A stretch of DNA of 64,000 nucleotides, taken from positions 372,001 through 436,000 of the forward strand of contig NZ_JAMQPN010000002.1 in assembly GCF_026151655.1 (NCBI RefSeq). The letters are read 5' to 3'. Numbering within the stretch: the stretch's first letter is position 1; every line of letters begins with the position of its first letter. The notes under the pieces were generated by a model. It had not been told where the DNA came from. It saw only the letters and a program-made list of their open reading frames with translations, and ran no database searches. Below, piece by piece: positions 47,227 through 56,268 of this stretch. Position numbers and translations under genes: made by a program. Source of the DNA: Leptospira soteropolitanensis (GTDB lineage: Bacteria; Spirochaetota; Leptospiria; Leptospirales; Leptospiraceae).

Positions 47227-47979
47227 ATGGAAAAAAGTTTATATCAGAAAAATGCCATTGTTACCGGAGGTGCTCTCGGAATCGGAAGAGAAACTTCCAT
47301 ATTACTCGCAAAAAAAGGGGCCCATGTCATTGTATCTGACATCAATCTAACAGAAGGAAATAAAGTTGTCACAGAAATTGAGTCCTTCGGCGGTTCAGCA
47401 GAATTTATCAAATGTGATGTTACCTGTGAGCAAGAAATCGTTACACTTGTAGAAACATTCAAATTTAGAAACAAACGTTTGGATATTATGGTAAACAATG
47501 CAGGGATTGCAAACAAACCGACATTTATGCATAAAGTAACAACAGAAGTTTGGAACCGTTTGATTTTAATGGATTTAACAAGTGTCTTCTGGTGCCAAAA
47601 GTATGCCACAAAGCTTATGCTTGGTGATCGTATCGGTGGATCCATCATCAATGTTGCCTCAATCGCAGGACTTGGTGCCTCGCCAAGTCTTGGACCTTAT
47701 TGTGTCGCCAAAGCGGGAGTGATTGAACTAACAACAACAGGTGCATTGGAAGTCGCACGATTTGGTGTTCGGATCAATGCAGTATGCCCCGGTTGGACAG
47801 AAACAGCAATCCTAGATGTTGCAGGAGAACGGGGAAAAGATGCTATGGAAAAAAATATCCCGATGGGTAGGCTCGGTAAACCAAGAGAAGTGGCAAACCT
47901 GATTGGATTTTTAGCATCAGAGGAATCTAGTTTTATTACAGGTTCCGTTTACCGCGTGGACGGGGGAACAAGGAGTTAA
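47227..47979 (+). CDS. short-chain dehydrogenase/reductase (FabG-like)
   Basis: This 250-residue classical SDR has TGGALGIGRETSI (cofactor fold), DVTCEQEI, NNAGIANK, the catalytic Ser (VASIAGLG) with YCVAKAG, and a typical GRLGKPREVANLIGFLASEES...TGSVYRVDGG C-terminus. It would reduce or oxidise a carbonyl/alcohol with NAD(P)H. FabG-type 3-oxoacyl-ACP reductase is one option, but isolated genes of this type often act on other substrates. An AAAGG site precedes the ATG. It stands alone, followed by a GC-rich structured element. Confidence 0.92.
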   Translation: MEKSLYQKNAIVTGGALGIGRETSILLAKKGAHVIVSDINLTEGNKVVTEIESFGGSAEFIKCDVTCEQEIVTLVETFKFRNKRLDIMVNNAGIANKPTFMHKVTTEVWNRLILMDLTSVFWCQKYATKLMLGDRIGGSIINVASIAGLGASPSLGPYCVAKAGVIELTTTGALEVARFGVRINAVCPGWTETAILDVAGERGKDAMEKNIPMGRLGKPREVANLIGFLASEESSFITGSVYRVDGGTRS

Positions 47980-48003
47980 GATACTATAATGGCTCCTATG
48001 TGA

Positions 48004-48142
48004 AAGGGATGCGAAGGGCTTGGTCTGACGAATGTCAGACGGGAGCGTTAGCGCACCCCGTAGCAGCCCGGGCCCCGAAAGTTTGGATCTTGCAGATAAC
48101 TAAGAAACCTATGATTAGAGAAGACAAAAAGTCCTTTCGGGG
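48004..48142. repeat. GC-rich structured intergenic element
   Basis: A stretch far richer in G+C than its surroundings follows the SDR gene. It contains several stems. GGGCT (48016-48020) pairs with AGCCC (48065-48069) and encloses a perfect hairpin GTCTGAC/GTCAGAC (48023-48040) and a second stem GGG/CCC (48041-48059) with inner GCG/CGC. Next, CCCCGAAAG (48073-48081) pairs exactly with CTTTCGGGG (48134-48142). The three-way-junction shape suggests an RNA or a small mobile/dispersed repeat. A 64-codon ORF through it looks accidental. I do not recognise it as a known family. Confidence 0.6.
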
Positions 48143-48210
48143 ATTCACACGAGAAGCAACTGAAACTCGACTTGGGATCAAAGAAAGATTTTAAGATGAA
48201 TAAAAAACCC

Positions 48211-49071
48211 TTATCGCATAATTTCAAATAGTCGACCCAGTAAACTATCTTGGGTTTGCATGGTTTTCGAATTGGCTTCGTAGGCGCGGTTTACTTCAAT
48301 CATATCCACCATCTCTGTCACAACAGAAACATTCGAGGCTTCCAAATAACCCTGTAACACTTGTGGAGCGAGTAGTTCTGGAAATGCTGTTGGTTCACCG
48401 GATTCCGGGGTGTCGGAATAAAACGAGTCCCCTTCTTTGTCTAGGTGGCGCGGATTTTCGACAGTTCGAATTTTTAATTTATCGAGGAGAACTGGGTCTT
48501 CGAACCTATTTTCGCTAAAGTTGGTTCCGTCTTTGGGAGCGGTCCCGAGTTTGGCGTTGATATAGATTTCTCCATTTTCCTTTACAAGGAAATTGCCTTG
48601 GTTGACTTGGATCGGGCCTTTTTCCCCGAGCAGTGGGAAACCTTGTGGGGTCACAACAAATCCATTTTTATCCAAAACAAAACTGCCACTTCTAGTCAGG
48701 CGTTCCCCCCGGTTGGTAAGGACAGAAAAAAAAGCAGGTTTTTCCATTCCGGGTTGGTCTTGGACCATCAAATCAAAAATATTATCCGTTTTTTTTACAG
48801 CACCTTGTTCAAAGCGAGTGTAAACTTCGTTCACTTCGGCACCAAATCCAAGTTTACCGACGACAGGAGAAGTATCAAAAGAGCCCATCGGCGTTTTTCC
48901 GATCCCATCTTCTGAATAACGATGGAGTAACATTTCAGGGAAGGTTTTGAAGACTGTGGTATCTTTTTTAAATGCAGTTTTATCCACATTGGCCAAATTG
49001 TTGGCAATCACATCCATTCTTACTTGTTGGGAAATCATCCCATTGGCACCAGTATAGAGACCTCGTAACAT
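48211..49071 (-). CDS. flgF: flagellar basal-body rod protein FlgF (FlgG-family)
   Basis: The ATG at 49071, 7 bases after AGGA, gives 286 residues; an ATG at 49089 upstream is less likely. The N-terminus [35 protein letters not shown] and the C-terminus [25 protein letters not shown] are hallmarks of rod/hook proteins. The middle ([23 protein letters not shown]) fits FlgF/FlgG. The second, longer-family copy at 58 kb is the distal-rod FlgG, so this is most likely proximal-rod FlgF. It lies apart from that flagellar operon. Confidence 0.9.
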   Translation of the reverse strand: MLRGLYTGANGMISQQVRMDVIANNLANVDKTAFKKDTTVFKTFPEMLLHRYSEDGIGKTPMGSFDTSPVVGKLGFGAEVNEVYTRFEQGAVKKTDNIFDLMVQDQPGMEKPAFFSVLTNRGERLTRSGSFVLDKNGFVVTPQGFPLLGEKGPIQVNQGNFLVKENGEIYINAKLGTAPKDGTNFSENRFEDPVLLDKLKIRTVENPRHLDKEGDSFYSDTPESGEPTAFPELLAPQVLQGYLEASNVSVVTEMVDMIEVNRAYEANSKTMQTQDSLLGRLFEIMR

Positions 49072-49184
49072 AACTTTCCTACCTATCATTTCTTTCGGTC
49101 AGATTTCGAGATTCCCCAAGAGAAAATGCGACATAGTTAAAAAAGAGTTGAAGTTTTCTTTAATTTTTAGGAGAAAAGAAGGAC

Positions 49185-49553
49185 ATGAAGTTATCCATCG
49201 GAAACCTACCCCAGACTCTTACTGAAGAAGCTCTCGAAAAACTTCTTTCTGCGCATGGAAAAGTGGAACACCTCCAAATCAAACGGGACAAAATCACAAA
49301 AGTCTCCCTTGGTTATGGAACCGCGGATATGGCGGATGCCGATGCTTCCAAAGCCATTGCTGCCTTAAATGGCAAAGAAATGGAAGGTAAAAAATTGGTT
49401 CTCGTCAACCAAGAAGAACTAACCAAATCGCAAAACGAAGCAGCCAAAAAGAAAGGAAGCCCTGCGGTTGCAAAACCAACCTTTGGCAGAAACCAAACCA
49501 CAGGTGGTGGAAATACCGGAGTGCAAAGGAGAGGCGGTTCTCGCGGTTCATAG
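49185..49553 (+). CDS. small RRM-type RNA-binding protein
   Basis: This 122-residue protein has one RNA-recognition motif. The RNP2-like strand LSIGNL is near the N-terminus, and a degenerate RNP1-like SLGYGTADM lies at ~45-53. A Gln/Gly/Arg-rich tail (GGGNTGVQRRGGSRGS) follows, as in bacterial and eukaryotic single-RRM proteins. It probably binds RNA, perhaps as a cold-shock or RNA-chaperone factor. AGGAG-type purines precede the ATG. The next gene (ATP-grasp) starts on the base after its stop codon. Confidence 0.88.
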   Translation: MKLSIGNLPQTLTEEALEKLLSAHGKVEHLQIKRDKITKVSLGYGTADMADADASKAIAALNGKEMEGKKLVLVNQEELTKSQNEAAKKKGSPAVAKPTFGRNQTTGGGNTGVQRRGGSRGS

Positions 49554-50756
49554 ATGAGACAACTGACCGGTAGTTACCTCTCCATTGGAGCCGGAGAGAA
49601 TCAAATCCCTCTCATCCAAGCGGCAAAAGCTAGAGGACTCAAAGTCATCTCTGTGGACATAAATCCTGAGGCTCCAGGTCTATTGGGATCAGACATACGT
49701 ATATTAGAATCGACTCATGAGTATAGAAAAATTCATCATGCCATGAGCCGAGTTCCTCTTCCCTTTAAACTGCTGGGAGTCGGATCTAGATCCTTTGGAA
49801 AAGCCATCTATACCGTTTCCTACTTAGCAGAAAAATTAAAACTTCGAGGTAATCCGCGCGATACAGTGAATCTGTTTTTGGATAAAGAGAGATTCAAAAA
49901 CTCAGTTACAAAGTTCGGTATCCCGATTCCCCCATCACTCCAATCCAGTTTATCAAACAAATCAAAAGAAAAGAAAATTGAAATTGTTTTTCCAGTCATC
50001 GCTAAACCTAAAGAAGGTTCTGGAAAAAAAGGAATTTCTGTTCTCGAATCAGATACAGATTATAAAAAGTTTATTCGTTTAAAAACTAGCGAAAGTTATC
50101 TTCTAGAACCATTTATTTCTGGTGATGAAATAACAGTGCTTGGTTTTGTGATCGCAAGAAGATTTTACCTGATCTCACTTACAGATAAAATTACAACTGG
50201 AAAACCTAACTTTATCGAGGTGGCCCATGTAGCGCCCTCTCGTCATATCGATATGGCGGGGGAAATTAAGATGATTTGCCAGGCCGTTGTCACTGCAACA
50301 AAACTAAAAACCGGACCATTTGTTGCAGAATTCAAAATTACCAAAAATAAAGAATGCCTTCTTATCGAATCGGCTCCTGAAGTGGGTGGAGAATTCTTAG
50401 CCGATGTTCTTATTCCTGAGCATTACGGTTATAAATACTTTAATGATTTACTATCTGTAACCATTGGTGAAAAAACTAGACCAGGTTTTTTAAAGAAAGC
50501 AAAAGATGGTATCACCAAATCAGCATTAGTTTTCACCCTCCCCAAAGAACGTCAAAAAAAAATGGGAGAACCTGTGACCTTAGAAGCAAACACAGGGGAA
50601 ATCGTTTTTTTTCAAAAACAATTGGTCGAAACGGGCGCAAACCTAGAAAAATTAGAAGGAAACCATAAAAGAACCCAAGTGTTTGGTATCTCCACCAAAC
50701 AAACCATCGACACAAAAGATTGGTTGGATTCTATTTTTCAAAGAATCAATTCATGA
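49554..50756 (+). CDS. ATP-grasp carboxylate-amine ligase family protein
   Basis: The 400-residue protein begins with a pre-ATP-grasp domain (SYLSIGAGENQIPLIQAAKARG) and continues with an ATP-grasp fold: FPVIAKPKEGSGKKGISVL (ATP loop), ESYLLEPFISGDEITVLGF, and VAEFKITKNKECLLIESAPEVGG (metal ligands). Such proteins join a carboxylate to an amine or thiol through an acyl-phosphate. The substrate is unknown; the nearest well-known types are carbamoyl-phosphate-synthase-like and PylC-like ligases. Its ATG directly follows the RRM stop and its end overlaps the methyltransferase gene by 4 bp. Confidence 0.88.
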   Translation: MRQLTGSYLSIGAGENQIPLIQAAKARGLKVISVDINPEAPGLLGSDIRILESTHEYRKIHHAMSRVPLPFKLLGVGSRSFGKAIYTVSYLAEKLKLRGNPRDTVNLFLDKERFKNSVTKFGIPIPPSLQSSLSNKSKEKKIEIVFPVIAKPKEGSGKKGISVLESDTDYKKFIRLKTSESYLLEPFISGDEITVLGFVIARRFYLISLTDKITTGKPNFIEVAHVAPSRHIDMAGEIKMICQAVVTATKLKTGPFVAEFKITKNKECLLIESAPEVGGEFLADVLIPEHYGYKYFNDLLSVTIGEKTRPGFLKKAKDGITKSALVFTLPKERQKKMGEPVTLEANTGEIVFFQKQLVETGANLEKLEGNHKRTQVFGISTKQTIDTKDWLDSIFQRINS

Positions 50757-51361
50757 AAAATGTCTGGGATGAACACTATGAAAGACCAAAGTCAAAATTG
50801 GCCTTTCCTGATGAAAACTTAGTCCGTCTTTTATCCAGAATCCAACCCAAAAACAGAAAAGCTTTAGACTTTGGGTGTGGATCAGGAAGGCATTCTTATC
50901 TCCTGGAAAAAGAAGGTTATCTTGTTACCGGTTGCGACAATGCAAAAACGACAATTGACCAACTCAATGAAGAAAGTCCTTCCATTCGTTTTTTACATAC
51001 CCCAAATACAACTCTTCCCTTTTCCCCGAAGGAGTTTGGACTCATTGTGAGCTGGGGCGTTTTCCATTACAACAAAAGAGAAGATGCAAAAAACCTTCTC
51101 TCTAATTTATATGATTCCTTAGATACTGGCGGGTATCTTTTAGGTTCGATCCGTGCGGATGGGGATACTCATCTTGGCCTAAGACAAGGAAAAATGAACT
51201 TAAAGGACTTGAACGGTGGTTATGCGGAAACCTATTCACTAGAAGATTTAAAATCATTTTTATCTATTTTTTCCAAAGTTTCCATTGGTTATTCGGAAAG
51301 AACTCCACTGGGAAAACTAGAGGAACGTATCTGTCACTGGTTTTTTCTCGCTGAAAAATAA
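50753..51361 (+). CDS. SAM-dependent methyltransferase
   Basis: The ATG at 50753 overlaps the ATP-grasp stop (ATGA) and gives 202 residues. SAM-binding motif I is ALDFGCGSGRHSYLL, with a following acidic CDNA. Post-motif strands include GLIVSWGVFHY and GYLLGSIRADG. It is a class I Rossmann methyltransferase of the Methyltransf_11/25 type. An upstream in-frame ATG at 50720 would lie inside the ATP-grasp gene and is unlikely. The substrate is unknown. Tight overlap with neighbours points to a shared pathway or polycistronic mRNA. Confidence 0.88.
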   Translation: MKNVWDEHYERPKSKLAFPDENLVRLLSRIQPKNRKALDFGCGSGRHSYLLEKEGYLVTGCDNAKTTIDQLNEESPSIRFLHTPNTTLPFSPKEFGLIVSWGVFHYNKREDAKNLLSNLYDSLDTGGYLLGSIRADGDTHLGLRQGKMNLKDLNGGYAETYSLEDLKSFLSIFSKVSIGYSERTPLGKLEERICHWFFLAEK

Positions 51362-52242
51362 TGAATGAAAAACTTTCTTTGTCCGAAGAATGCCCACTAG
51401 ACCAAACTTGTGATTGGGTACCACTTTATACTACTACGGGTCAATATTCAGGTTTGTCCATTGTAGAATGTAAAACCTGTAAACTCCAAGCACTCTCCCC
51501 GCGCCCAATTCAAAAGGAACTTTATTCTAAAGATTATTACCAAGGAAAGGCAGATTATACTTATATAGATGAAAGGGCTCATAAAAAGTTTTTTCAGTAT
51601 GTATGGAAGGCAAGGATTCAAAATATTAAGAAGTTCATAAGGGCTGGAAACTTTTTAGACATAGGTTCTTCCTTTGGTGGATTCCTTGAAATGGCCCGGG
51701 AAGAAGGATTTTCCATCCAAGGAGTCGAAATCTCAGAATATGCATCGCATTATGCAAACAAAAATGGTATTCCCACATTTAATGGAAACCTAACAGATGC
51801 AAAATTCCCCAATGATCACTTTAGTGTCATTACCCTTGTGGAAGTAATCGAACATATAGAAAATCCGAATCTCTTTTTTAAAGAGCTAACAAGAATTTTG
51901 AAACCGGGAGGAATTCTCCTTTTGCAAACTGCTAATTTTGATGGATGGCAGGCAAAAATAGAAGGTTCAAAATATCATTATTATATGCCTGGCCATGTTT
52001 TTTATTACTCAGACACCATCTTAAAAAAAATATTGACGAACCTTGGATTTGGTCATTTTGTATCTTACTTCGGAGTGGATTTTCCATTGCTCGCAAAACT
52101 AAAAAAATCAAGGGGTTCTTTTCAAAACTGGAAAGACTACCTGCAATGGATTCGAATTTCATTTTACCATTTTAAGTCAAAATGGAAAAAAAACGGATAT
52201 CCAATCACTTCTAGTTACGTTTTATACGCTTTTAAAAAATAG
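51361..52242 (+). CDS. SAM-dependent methyltransferase with N-terminal Cys motif
   Basis: This is a 293-residue protein. The N-terminal ~45 residues carry Cys11, Cys17 and the pair Cys37/Cys40 (VECKTCKLQ), resembling a small zinc-binding module. The SAM-binding domain follows, with FLDIGSSFGGFLEMA and GVEISEYA, then ITLVEVIEHIENPNLFFKEL and LKPGGILLLQTANFDG. This layout occurs in methyltransferases that act on sugars or small molecules. It starts 1 bp inside the previous stop (TAATG) and ends 8 bp before the YihY gene. The substrate cannot be told. Confidence 0.87.
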   Translation: MNEKLSLSEECPLDQTCDWVPLYTTTGQYSGLSIVECKTCKLQALSPRPIQKELYSKDYYQGKADYTYIDERAHKKFFQYVWKARIQNIKKFIRAGNFLDIGSSFGGFLEMAREEGFSIQGVEISEYASHYANKNGIPTFNGNLTDAKFPNDHFSVITLVEVIEHIENPNLFFKELTRILKPGGILLLQTANFDGWQAKIEGSKYHYYMPGHVFYYSDTILKKILTNLGFGHFVSYFGVDFPLLAKLKKSRGSFQNWKDYLQWIRISFYHFKSKWKKNGYPITSSYVLYAFKK

Positions 52243-52250
52243 GAACCACT

Positions 52251-54602
52251 ATGAATGCTCTAACAAAATCGTCACTTTCTGTCCGACTGACAGCCATTCC
52301 AGAAGAAAATGGTTGGAAAAGAAAACTCATCCTCAGCGTTCGAGTTTTGTTGGTTTCGATTCACCGGTTTATGAAAGACGATTGTTTGATCATAGGATCA
52401 AGTCTTGCTTATACAACGATTGTTACTCTCATACCCACTCTAACGGTTGCATTAGCACTCATTACCGTAGCTTCAGGAATCCAAACTCGGCAAGGGGAAA
52501 TGGTTGATGATATCAACGCATACTTACTTAGAAATAATATCCAATTTGATATCACTCCCTATTTAGAAACACTAACGGACATTATTTCCACTGCGTCTCA
52601 AATTGGAGCAGTAGGTTTTGTCGTTTTTATTTTTTCGGCAACTGCCGTTTTAAGATCTCTAGAAAAGGCTTTCCATATCATTTGGAAAATTGACCTTCAC
52701 AGGAACGTCATTAATAAATTTGTATTTTATTTCTTTCTAATTTCCTTTGGCCCACTTCTTTTTGTGGTTGGGAAAAATATCACAGATAAGATTTCTGATT
52801 CCGTTCGCCCACCCCACCTAAAGTCAATTGTTTCCACCAAACAAGGAGAGCTATGGGTTGCCGGAGAAAAAGGAAATATTGGAACTATCAAAGAACTCAA
52901 CAAATCCATATCTTTTATTCCAAATTCAAGCATTGATTTTGAAAACATGCTTTGCGTAGATTTTGATACTGTGGAAACAGGGACCTGTAAAAAGCCAGAC
53001 ATCACAAAAGAAAATTTTTTCCGTATTCGAAGCGTTGGAAATGACCTATTTACCATTTCCGAAGATGGAACTTTTTTATATTCTAATGATTTAGGAAAAA
53101 CCTGGAAACTTCATTCGCTAAAAGGAATCGCAGTTTCAGACTTTGGTGCCATTGATTTTGATACAATATTCATTCTCACCAAAGACACTCGCACACTCCG
53201 CTATGAAATCGGAAAAACATTAAAAGAAATCAAACGATTCACTGATCCCGGGATTACACCCATCCGTGTTCGGTTCTTTACCGAAAAAGACGGTTTTATC
53301 TTGGACCGGGAAGGACGGTTATGGAAAACAAGCGATGGAGGTTCCACTTTTTTTCCACAAGAGATTTCACCTAAACCATTAAATGACATTGCTTTTCTAA
53401 ATCGAAATGTTGGGTTTCTCGTAGGTGATAATGGAGCCATATTTAAAACCATAGACGGTGGTTATACTTGGAACGACTTAAGCCACAGAAAATATTCCTA
53501 TGAAAGAGTTTGGGTATTTACATCTCCCAAAAAACAAGACTACGACATTTTCATCTTAACATCATTAGGTGATATACTTCTATCAGAAGACGAAGGTGAA
53601 AATTGGACAACGGCTTACAAAGGTAAAGAGGGGATGATTCTAGATATGATCTTACTCTCGAAAAAAACAAAAGAAATCGAATCTGTACTGGAAAGTTCCG
53701 CTTTAACTCAAGAGGAAAGTATCGAAATCGAATCGCAAAACGAAGCCAAGACTTTAAACGAAGGAATGTTAGGAATTGTTGGTGTAGGTGAATTCAACAA
53801 AATCATTCGCGTCGAAGAAGATGACAAGGGCCAAACTATTTGGAAAAAATACCAAGGAGGAAAAAGATTTTTCTCTCTGTATTCCATTTTTCAAATTCTT
53901 CTCCCCTTATTAGCATTATGGCTTTTCTTTTTACTAATTTTTAACATCATTCCGAATACAAAGGTTCCGATCAAAGCATCGTCAATTGGTGCTGCGGTTA
54001 CAGGAGTGATTCTTATCATTTTCTTTTGGGGATTTATCAATATCTACCTAACTTCCTTTACCGAAAAAACTATGTTGGTATACAAGGCTCTAGCAGCAAT
54101 TCCCATTGCCCTACTTGCCATTTATTCCATATCACTCATCATTTTATATGGTGCAGAAGTTACGGCTACTCTACAATTCCCTGATCGATACTTACTTCCG
54201 AAGCATCCCTTTGAAGATATTGATAGTAATCTATCGTATGAGTTTTATAAAACCATCCAAGTATTGGCGCTCACCTATGACCACCAATTAAAAAATGGAG
54301 AGCTTATCAAGTTATCAAATCTCAGAAAAACACTTTTGATGCCAGAAAAAGAACTAAATGATATTTTAGAAAAACTGAATGGAGCAAAACTTTTAGAAAT
54401 CACTGAAGATAAAAGGATAGCACCTGTAAAACTAAAAGAACAAATTGATTTGGTTACGTTATACGAAGAAACTTCCAGTTTTAAACTCGGAGCGCCGAAG
54501 GAGCTAAATAAAATTTCTCCTAAACTAAATGAAAGTCTATCTAAGTTAGAATTGAAACTAAAAGAGGAACTACAAAAAATCTCGTTTAAAGATTTAGTTT
54601 AG
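52251..54602 (+). CDS. YihY/BrkB-like membrane protein with inserted Asp-box propeller-like domain
   Basis: This is a 783-residue protein. The N-terminal ~180 residues and the region from ~540 are membrane helices of the YihY family (SSLAYTTIVTLIPTLTVAL; FSATAVLRSLEKAFHIIW; LYGAEVTATLQF). Between them lies an insert of about 350 residues. The insert has four Asp-box-like motifs: SNDLGKTW (278), SDGGSTF (361), IDGGYTW (401), SEDEGENW (445). These recall BNR/Ycf48-type propellers. The C-terminal ~120 residues form a winged-helix-like cytoplasmic tail. Typical YihY proteins are ~300-450 residues. Function is unknown; the gene closes the ATP-grasp/methyltransferase run. Confidence 0.85.
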   Translation: MNALTKSSLSVRLTAIPEENGWKRKLILSVRVLLVSIHRFMKDDCLIIGSSLAYTTIVTLIPTLTVALALITVASGIQTRQGEMVDDINAYLLRNNIQFDITPYLETLTDIISTASQIGAVGFVVFIFSATAVLRSLEKAFHIIWKIDLHRNVINKFVFYFFLISFGPLLFVVGKNITDKISDSVRPPHLKSIVSTKQGELWVAGEKGNIGTIKELNKSISFIPNSSIDFENMLCVDFDTVETGTCKKPDITKENFFRIRSVGNDLFTISEDGTFLYSNDLGKTWKLHSLKGIAVSDFGAIDFDTIFILTKDTRTLRYEIGKTLKEIKRFTDPGITPIRVRFFTEKDGFILDREGRLWKTSDGGSTFFPQEISPKPLNDIAFLNRNVGFLVGDNGAIFKTIDGGYTWNDLSHRKYSYERVWVFTSPKKQDYDIFILTSLGDILLSEDEGENWTTAYKGKEGMILDMILLSKKTKEIESVLESSALTQEESIEIESQNEAKTLNEGMLGIVGVGEFNKIIRVEEDDKGQTIWKKYQGGKRFFSLYSIFQILLPLLALWLFFLLIFNIIPNTKVPIKASSIGAAVTGVILIIFFWGFINIYLTSFTEKTMLVYKALAAIPIALLAIYSISLIILYGAEVTATLQFPDRYLLPKHPFEDIDSNLSYEFYKTIQVLALTYDHQLKNGELIKLSNLRKTLLMPEKELNDILEKLNGAKLLEITEDKRIAPVKLKEQIDLVTLYEETSSFKLGAPKELNKISPKLNESLSKLELKLKEELQKISFKDLV

Positions 54603-55081
54603 AAATAGGGATTTTTTTTCACCGGCGGAAGAGAGGCTGACATTTGTTTGTAAATCTCTTCTGCAAGTCCCATCGATTCGTTTTGGGAAATATTTTTAGC
54701 ATACTCATCGTATAACATATCTTCAAAAATTTCTTCTGCATAACCACCATCGATGAGTTTTTCTTTGTGGATGGAGTTTTTCATTTCCTTTAACATCATC
54801 TTCACAAAAACAGATTCAAATTCTACGGATGCATCATAGAGTTTTTTTCTGTAAGGATCTTCTTTGATCTCCTCACGAATGTTCTGTGGAACTCGTAGGG
54901 ATGAAGAACTCACCTTTCCCATAATTTCTTCATGGGTTTCGAGTAAATTTTGGAAATCAGACACACCTTCTTTTTTGGGTGGTTTCATTTCATCCGAATA
55001 GGATTTCATCCGGTTTAGGATGGATTCGTCCTGGGAACGGCTCAGGCGATTCGAATAGTCTTGGATTTTGTGAATGTCCAT
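54599..55081 (-). CDS. flgJ: FlgJ-like flagellar rod-binding protein
   Basis: This 160-residue protein matches only the N-terminal rod-binding half of FlgJ: LYDASVEFESVFVKMMLKEM, GGYAEEIFEDMLYDEYAKNIS, and MGLAEEIYKQMS. The muramidase domain of proteobacterial FlgJ is absent, so another enzyme must open the peptidoglycan. It is the last gene of the flgG-flgA-flgH-flgI run, 35 bp after flgI. Its stop overlaps the stop region of the convergent YihY gene by 4 bp. Confidence 0.88.
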   Translation of the reverse strand: MDIHKIQDYSNRLSRSQDESILNRMKSYSDEMKPPKKEGVSDFQNLLETHEEIMGKVSSSSLRVPQNIREEIKEDPYRKKLYDASVEFESVFVKMMLKEMKNSIHKEKLIDGGYAEEIFEDMLYDEYAKNISQNESMGLAEEIYKQMSASLPPVKKNPYF

Positions 55082-55116
55082 ATTATGTCTTCTAAATCTA
55101 TCGGCAGATTTTCCAA

Positions 55117-56262
55117 TTACTGAATCACAAGTTCCGCTTTTAAGGCCCCTTGTTTTTTTAAAGCCTCGAGAATCGAGATTATATCCCGGGTGGATGCTCC
55201 CACCTTGTTTAAAGCGGCCACTACATCCGAAACTTGGGTAGTCTCCTTTAAAACAAAAACGGATTCTCCTTTGCCTTCTTCTTGGATGGGAAAAAAATAC
55301 CGAGCTTTGTCCCTACTCGCAATTTGGATGGTGAGTCCTTGTTGGGAAATGGCCACTTCATCGATGGCGATATTAGCTCCCATCACAATGGTCCCTGTTC
55401 TTTCGTTGATCACCACGCGAGCTACGGGGGAAGAATTCACCGTTAGGTTTTCTAACTTAGAGAGGAAGGCCAAATCGAGTTTAGGTTCTCCCGCAGCCAT
55501 TTCCCCACTGGGATTTTGGCCGGAATTTTTTAGTGGCAAGGGAACTAGGACTTCGGTAGGAGAAACCACTTCGGGAACCACTCCAAGTTCGGCAGTGATG
55601 GCATCAACGATGGAACCCATCGTAGTATAATCTTTTTCCAGAAGTGTGAGTTTGACTGATTTAGTCACAGGGGCATTCGGAACCGATTTTTCCAAAATGG
55701 CACCCATAGGAACAAGGGCCGTATTGGATCCTGATTTTTTATCAGCCCCGCCTCGTTTTTTCTCTTTTCCACCAAACGCAAGTACGCCGGAAGCAACGGC
55801 AATGGTTTCTCCATTCCCTGCTTTTAATGGTGATTGCAAAAGCACTCCTCCCTCAAGAGAACGTGCATCCCCAAGGGAAGAAACTAAAACATCGATTTTA
55901 TCCCCTTCTTTAAGGTTTACGGGAACATTGGCAGTGATGAGAACAGATGCTGTATTTTTGGCATCTCTTAGGTTCTTTTTGGTATTCACACCAAGACCTG
56001 CCAAATAATTCTGTAAGGCTTCTTCTGTGAGGGGATTTTTTGTATCTCCTGTTCCATTCAGGCCCACCACAAGTCCAAATCCAGTGAGCTGATTTTCACG
56101 AACGGCATCAATTCGCACCAAATCTTTTAGTTTTGTTTCTACCGCAAAACTAGGGAGAGTCGCAAAAAGTAAAATGACAACAGCAACAAGTGGATTTCCA
56201 AAAATTTGGAGATATCCTCTTTTACACTCTAGGTTAAATACAGTTTTATATAAAACAGTCAT
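55117..56262 (-). CDS. flgI: flagellar P-ring protein FlgI
   Basis: This 381-residue protein has a Sec signal (VVILLFATLPSFA, cleavage near residue 41). It then shows the FlgI signature KDLVRIDAVRENQLTGFGLVVGLNGTGDT, DAKNTASVLITANVP, DVLVSSLGDARSLEGGVLLQSPL and NERTGTIVMGANI. It forms the ring around the rod in the peptidoglycan layer. It lies 6 bp after flgH. Spirochaetal flagella stay in the periplasm, so a P-ring is possible although its role may differ from that in external flagella. Confidence 0.95.
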   Translation of the reverse strand: MTVLYKTVFNLECKRGYLQIFGNPLVAVVILLFATLPSFAVETKLKDLVRIDAVRENQLTGFGLVVGLNGTGDTKNPLTEEALQNYLAGLGVNTKKNLRDAKNTASVLITANVPVNLKEGDKIDVLVSSLGDARSLEGGVLLQSPLKAGNGETIAVASGVLAFGGKEKKRGGADKKSGSNTALVPMGAILEKSVPNAPVTKSVKLTLLEKDYTTMGSIVDAITAELGVVPEVVSPTEVLVPLPLKNSGQNPSGEMAAGEPKLDLAFLSKLENLTVNSSPVARVVINERTGTIVMGANIAIDEVAISQQGLTIQIASRDKARYFFPIQEEGKGESVFVLKETTQVSDVVAALNKVGASTRDIISILEALKKQGALKAELVIQ

Positions 56263-56268
56263 TGTTAT

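Noticed and set aside
48000..48194. 64-codon ORF through the GC-rich element
   Set aside because: No ribosome-binding site, odd amino-acid composition, and the sequence is better explained by the paired stems.
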